Assembly: GCA_039621445.1 (NCBI GenBank)
Contig: CP154956.1
Span: 21,603,295 to 21,667,294 of the forward strand
From: Euglena gracilis
Taxonomy: Eukaryota; Euglenida; Euglenophyceae; Euglenales
Reading direction: 5' to 3'
Length of the DNA: 64,000 nucleotides
The notes under the pieces are model-generated. The model ran no database searches, had not been told where the DNA came from, and saw only the letters and a list, made by a program, of their open reading frames with translations. Below, piece after piece: positions 61,201-64,000 of this stretch. The stretch's first letter is position 1; every line of letters begins with the position of its first letter. A program made the translations under genes and the position numbers.

Positions 61201-64000
61201 CAATCATGAAACCAACGGGTCCCCTGACTTTGGAGGCCTCCTCGAACACCCATTCGGTAACTCGGAGTAAGGCCCAATTTGGTCCATTTTTACATGGTAA
61301 CCTGGGCTGACCTGGTAAATGTCCCCCGGAATGGTCGAATGCACCCATCTAAATGTGCTCATTCCTTGCAACCAACATTCCCGCTGCATGTTTTTCTTAC
61401 CATTAAACCACGACAATCATGAAACCAACGGGTCCCCTGACTTTGGAGGCCTCCTGGAACACCCATTCGGTTACTCGGAGTAAGGCCCAATTTGGTCCAT
61501 TTTTACATGGTAACCTGGGCTGACCTGGTAAATGTCCCCCGGAATGGTCGAATGCACCCATCTAAATGTGCTCATTTCTTGCAACCAACATTCCCGCTGC
61601 ATGTTTTTCTTACCATTAAACCACGACAATCATGAAACCAACGGGTCCCCTGACTTTGGAGGCCTCCTGGAACACCCATTCGGTTACTCGGAGAAAGGCT
61701 CAATTTGGTCCATTTTTACATGGTAACCTGGGCTGACCTGGTAAGTGTCCCCCGGAATGGTCGAATGCACCCATCTAAATCTGCTCATTTCTTGCAACCA
61801 ACATTCCCGCTGCATGTTTTTCTTACCATTAAACCACGACAATCGTGAAACCAACGGGTCCCCTGACTTTGGAGGCCTCCTGGAACACCCATTCGGTAAC
61901 TCGGAGTAAGGCCCAATTTGGTCCATTTTTACATGGTAACCTGGGCTGACCTGGTAAATGTCCCCCGGAATGGTCGAATGTCCCCATCTGAATCTGCTCA
62001 TTTCTTGCAACCAACATTCCCGCTGCATGCTTTTCTTACAATTAAACCACGAAAATCATGAAACCAACGGGTCCCCTGACTTTGGAGGCCTCCTGGAACA
62101 CCCATTCGGTAACTCGGAGTAAGGCCCAATTTGGTCCATTTTTACATGGTAACCTGGGCTGACCTGGTAAATGTCCCCCGGAATGGTCGAATGCACCCAT
62201 CTAAATCTGCTCATTTCTTGCAACCAACCTTCCGGCTGCATGTTTTTCTTACCATTAAACCACGACAATCATGAAACCAACGGGTCCCCTGACTTTGGAG
62301 GCCTCCTGGAACACCCATTCGGTTACTCGGAGTAAGGCCCAATTTGGTCCATTTTTACATGGTAACCTGGGCTGACCTGGTAAGTGTCCCCCGGAATGGT
62401 CGAATGCACCCATCTAAATCTGCTCATTTCTTGCAACCAACCTTCCGGCTGCATGTTTTTCTTACCATTAAACCACGACAATCATGAAACCAACGGGTCC
62501 CCTGACTTTGGACGCCTCCTGGAACACCCATTCGGTTACTCGGAGTAAGGCCCAATTTGTTCCATTTTTACATGGTAACCTGGGCTGACCTGGTAAGTGT
62601 CCCCCGGAATGGTCGAATGCACCCATCTAAATCTGCTCATTTCTTGCAACCAACCTTCCGGTTGCATGTTTTTCTTACCATTAAACCACGACAATCATGA
62701 AACCAACGGGTCCCCTGACTTTGGAGGCCTCCTGGAACACCCATTCGGTAACTCGGAGTAAGGCCCAATTTGGTCCATTTTTACATGGTAACCTGGGCTG
62801 ACCTGGTAAATGTCCCCCGGAATTGTCGAATGCACCCATCTAAATCTGCTTATTTCTTGCAACCAACCTTCCGGCTGCATGTTTTTCTTACCATTAAACC
62901 ACGACAATCATGAAACCAACGGGTCCCCTGACTTTGGAGGCCTCCTGGAACACCCATTCGGTAACTCGGAGTAAGGCCCAATTTGGTCCATTTTTACATG
63001 GTAACCTGGGCTGACCTGGTAAATGTCCCCCGGAATGGTCGAATGCACCCATCTAAATGTGCTCATTTCTTGCAACCAACATTCCCGCTGCACGTTTTTC
63101 CTACCATTAAACCACGACAATCATGAAACCAACGGGTCCCGTGACTTTGGAGGCCTCCTGGAACACCCATTCGGTAACTCGGAGTAAGGCCCAATTTGGT
63201 CCATTTTTACATGGTAACCTGGGCTGACCTGGTAAATGTCCCCCGGAATGGTCGAATGTCCCCATCTGAATCTGCTCATTTCTTGCAACCAACATTCCCG
63301 CTGCATGCTTTTCTTACAATTAAACCACGACAATCATGAAACCAACGGGTCCCCTGACTTTGGAGGCCTCCTGGAACACCCATTCGGTAACTCGGAGTAA
63401 GGCCCAATTTGGTCCATTTTTACATGGTAACCTGGGCTGACCTGGTAAATGTCCCCCGGAATGGTCGAATGCACCCATCTAAATCTGCTCATTTCTTGCA
63501 ACCAACCTTCCGGTTGCATGTTTTTCTTACCATTAAACCACGACAATCATGAAACCAACGGGTCCCCTGACTTTGGAGGCCTCCTGGAACACCCATTCGG
63601 TTACTCGGAGTAAGGCCCAATTTGGTCCATTTTTACATGGTAACCTGGGCTGACCTGGTAATGTCCCCCGGAATGGTCGAATGCACCCATCTAAATCTGC
63701 TCATTTCTTGCAACCAACCTTCCGGTTGCATGTTTTTCTTACCATTAAACCACGACAATCATGAAACCAACGGGTCCCCTGACTTTGGAGGCCTCCTGGA
63801 ACACCCATTCGGTAACTCGGAGTAAGGCCCAATTTGGTCCATTTTTACATGGTAACCTGGGGTGACCTGGTAAATGTCCCCCGGAATGGTCGAATGCACC
63901 CATCTAAATCTGCTCATTTCTTGCAACCAACATTCCCGCTGCATGTTTTTCTTACCATTAAACCACGACAATCATGAAACCAACGGGTCCCCTGACTTTG
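58281..64000 (-). repeat. 213-bp satellite block S5 (about 27 monomers, reverse, continues past the window)
   Basis: Reverse monomers mix CATTCCCGCTG and CCTTCCGGCTG/CGGTTGC subtypes. Short frames of 70 codons recur every 213 bp because the monomer length is a multiple of three with one stop per monomer in that frame. I do not call them genes. Confidence 0.92.

Noticed and set aside
21237-64000. Repeated ~70-codon frames in the satellite as genes
   Set aside because: They recur simply because the monomer length is a multiple of three. They show no start context, promoter or domain.
21237-64000. CRISPR array
   Set aside because: The repeat is 213 bp and contiguous, with no unique spacers, and there are no cas genes.
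1-64000. tRNA, rRNA or host protein-coding genes
   Set aside because: No tRNA-like cloverleaf, rRNA core sequence or non-transposon domain was noticed on reading either strand. A tRNAscan or Rfam run would be the proper test.

Overview
The window reads as repeat-dominated eukaryotic DNA, probably heterochromatin. There is no operon-like packing, no rRNA or tRNA, and no host gene that I can support. The only convincing coding DNA is two LTR retrotransposons, both on the minus strand. Roughly 15.6 kb of GC-rich higher-order repeat and about 36 kb of a 213-bp satellite make up the rest. The host cannot be named from sequence alone. A protist or alga is a guess, based on the chromodomain Ty3/gypsy element, the long C/G homopolymers and the absence of animal or plant repeats I recognise.

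Layout. 1-194: unique DNA with a CAA microsatellite. 195-15775: a higher-order array whose units begin with a conserved nested hairpin, then a poly-C tract, diverged boxes, and a ~163-bp tandem module. Units fall into ~1.0-kb and ~1.75-kb classes. A ~443-bp insertion splits one hairpin at 814-1256, and an almost pure G/C tract lies at 11530-11822. 15776-21236: element 1, an LTR retrotransposon with one 383-bp LTR, a coiled-coil ORF1, a Gag with two CCHC knuckles, and the start of Pol, cut off where it meets the GC-rich array. 21237-23380: 213-bp satellite. 23381-30422: element 2, a complete chromodomain-type Ty3/gypsy element with 192-bp LTRs, TG...CA ends and a 5-bp target duplication (AGAAA), inserted inside a satellite monomer. 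30423-64000: the same satellite, with orientation switches near 31.59, 47.70 and 58.28 kb, 8-monomer and ~4.27-kb higher-order duplications, and two non-satellite inserts.

How the parts relate. Element 2 encodes Gag, aspartic protease, reverse transcriptase, RNase H, integrase and a chromodomain, which is a full retrotransposition set. The frame is broken at several points and the RT active-site motif is altered, so this copy is probably not autonomous. The most unusual coding feature is a domain between protease and RT with DLFA and NPPFS motifs. It resembles the Dam-like (N6-adenine methyltransferase-fold) domain known from DIRS-type elements. Element 1 carries a related VDAF-type remnant directly after Gag.

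The satellite shows inversions whose breakpoints fall at or near an intrinsic palindrome in the monomer (TTACTCCGAGTAA). Two short inserts, one poly-G and one resembling sequencing-adapter sequence, may be assembly artefacts. Several coding frame breaks lie in homopolymers, which raises the same concern.
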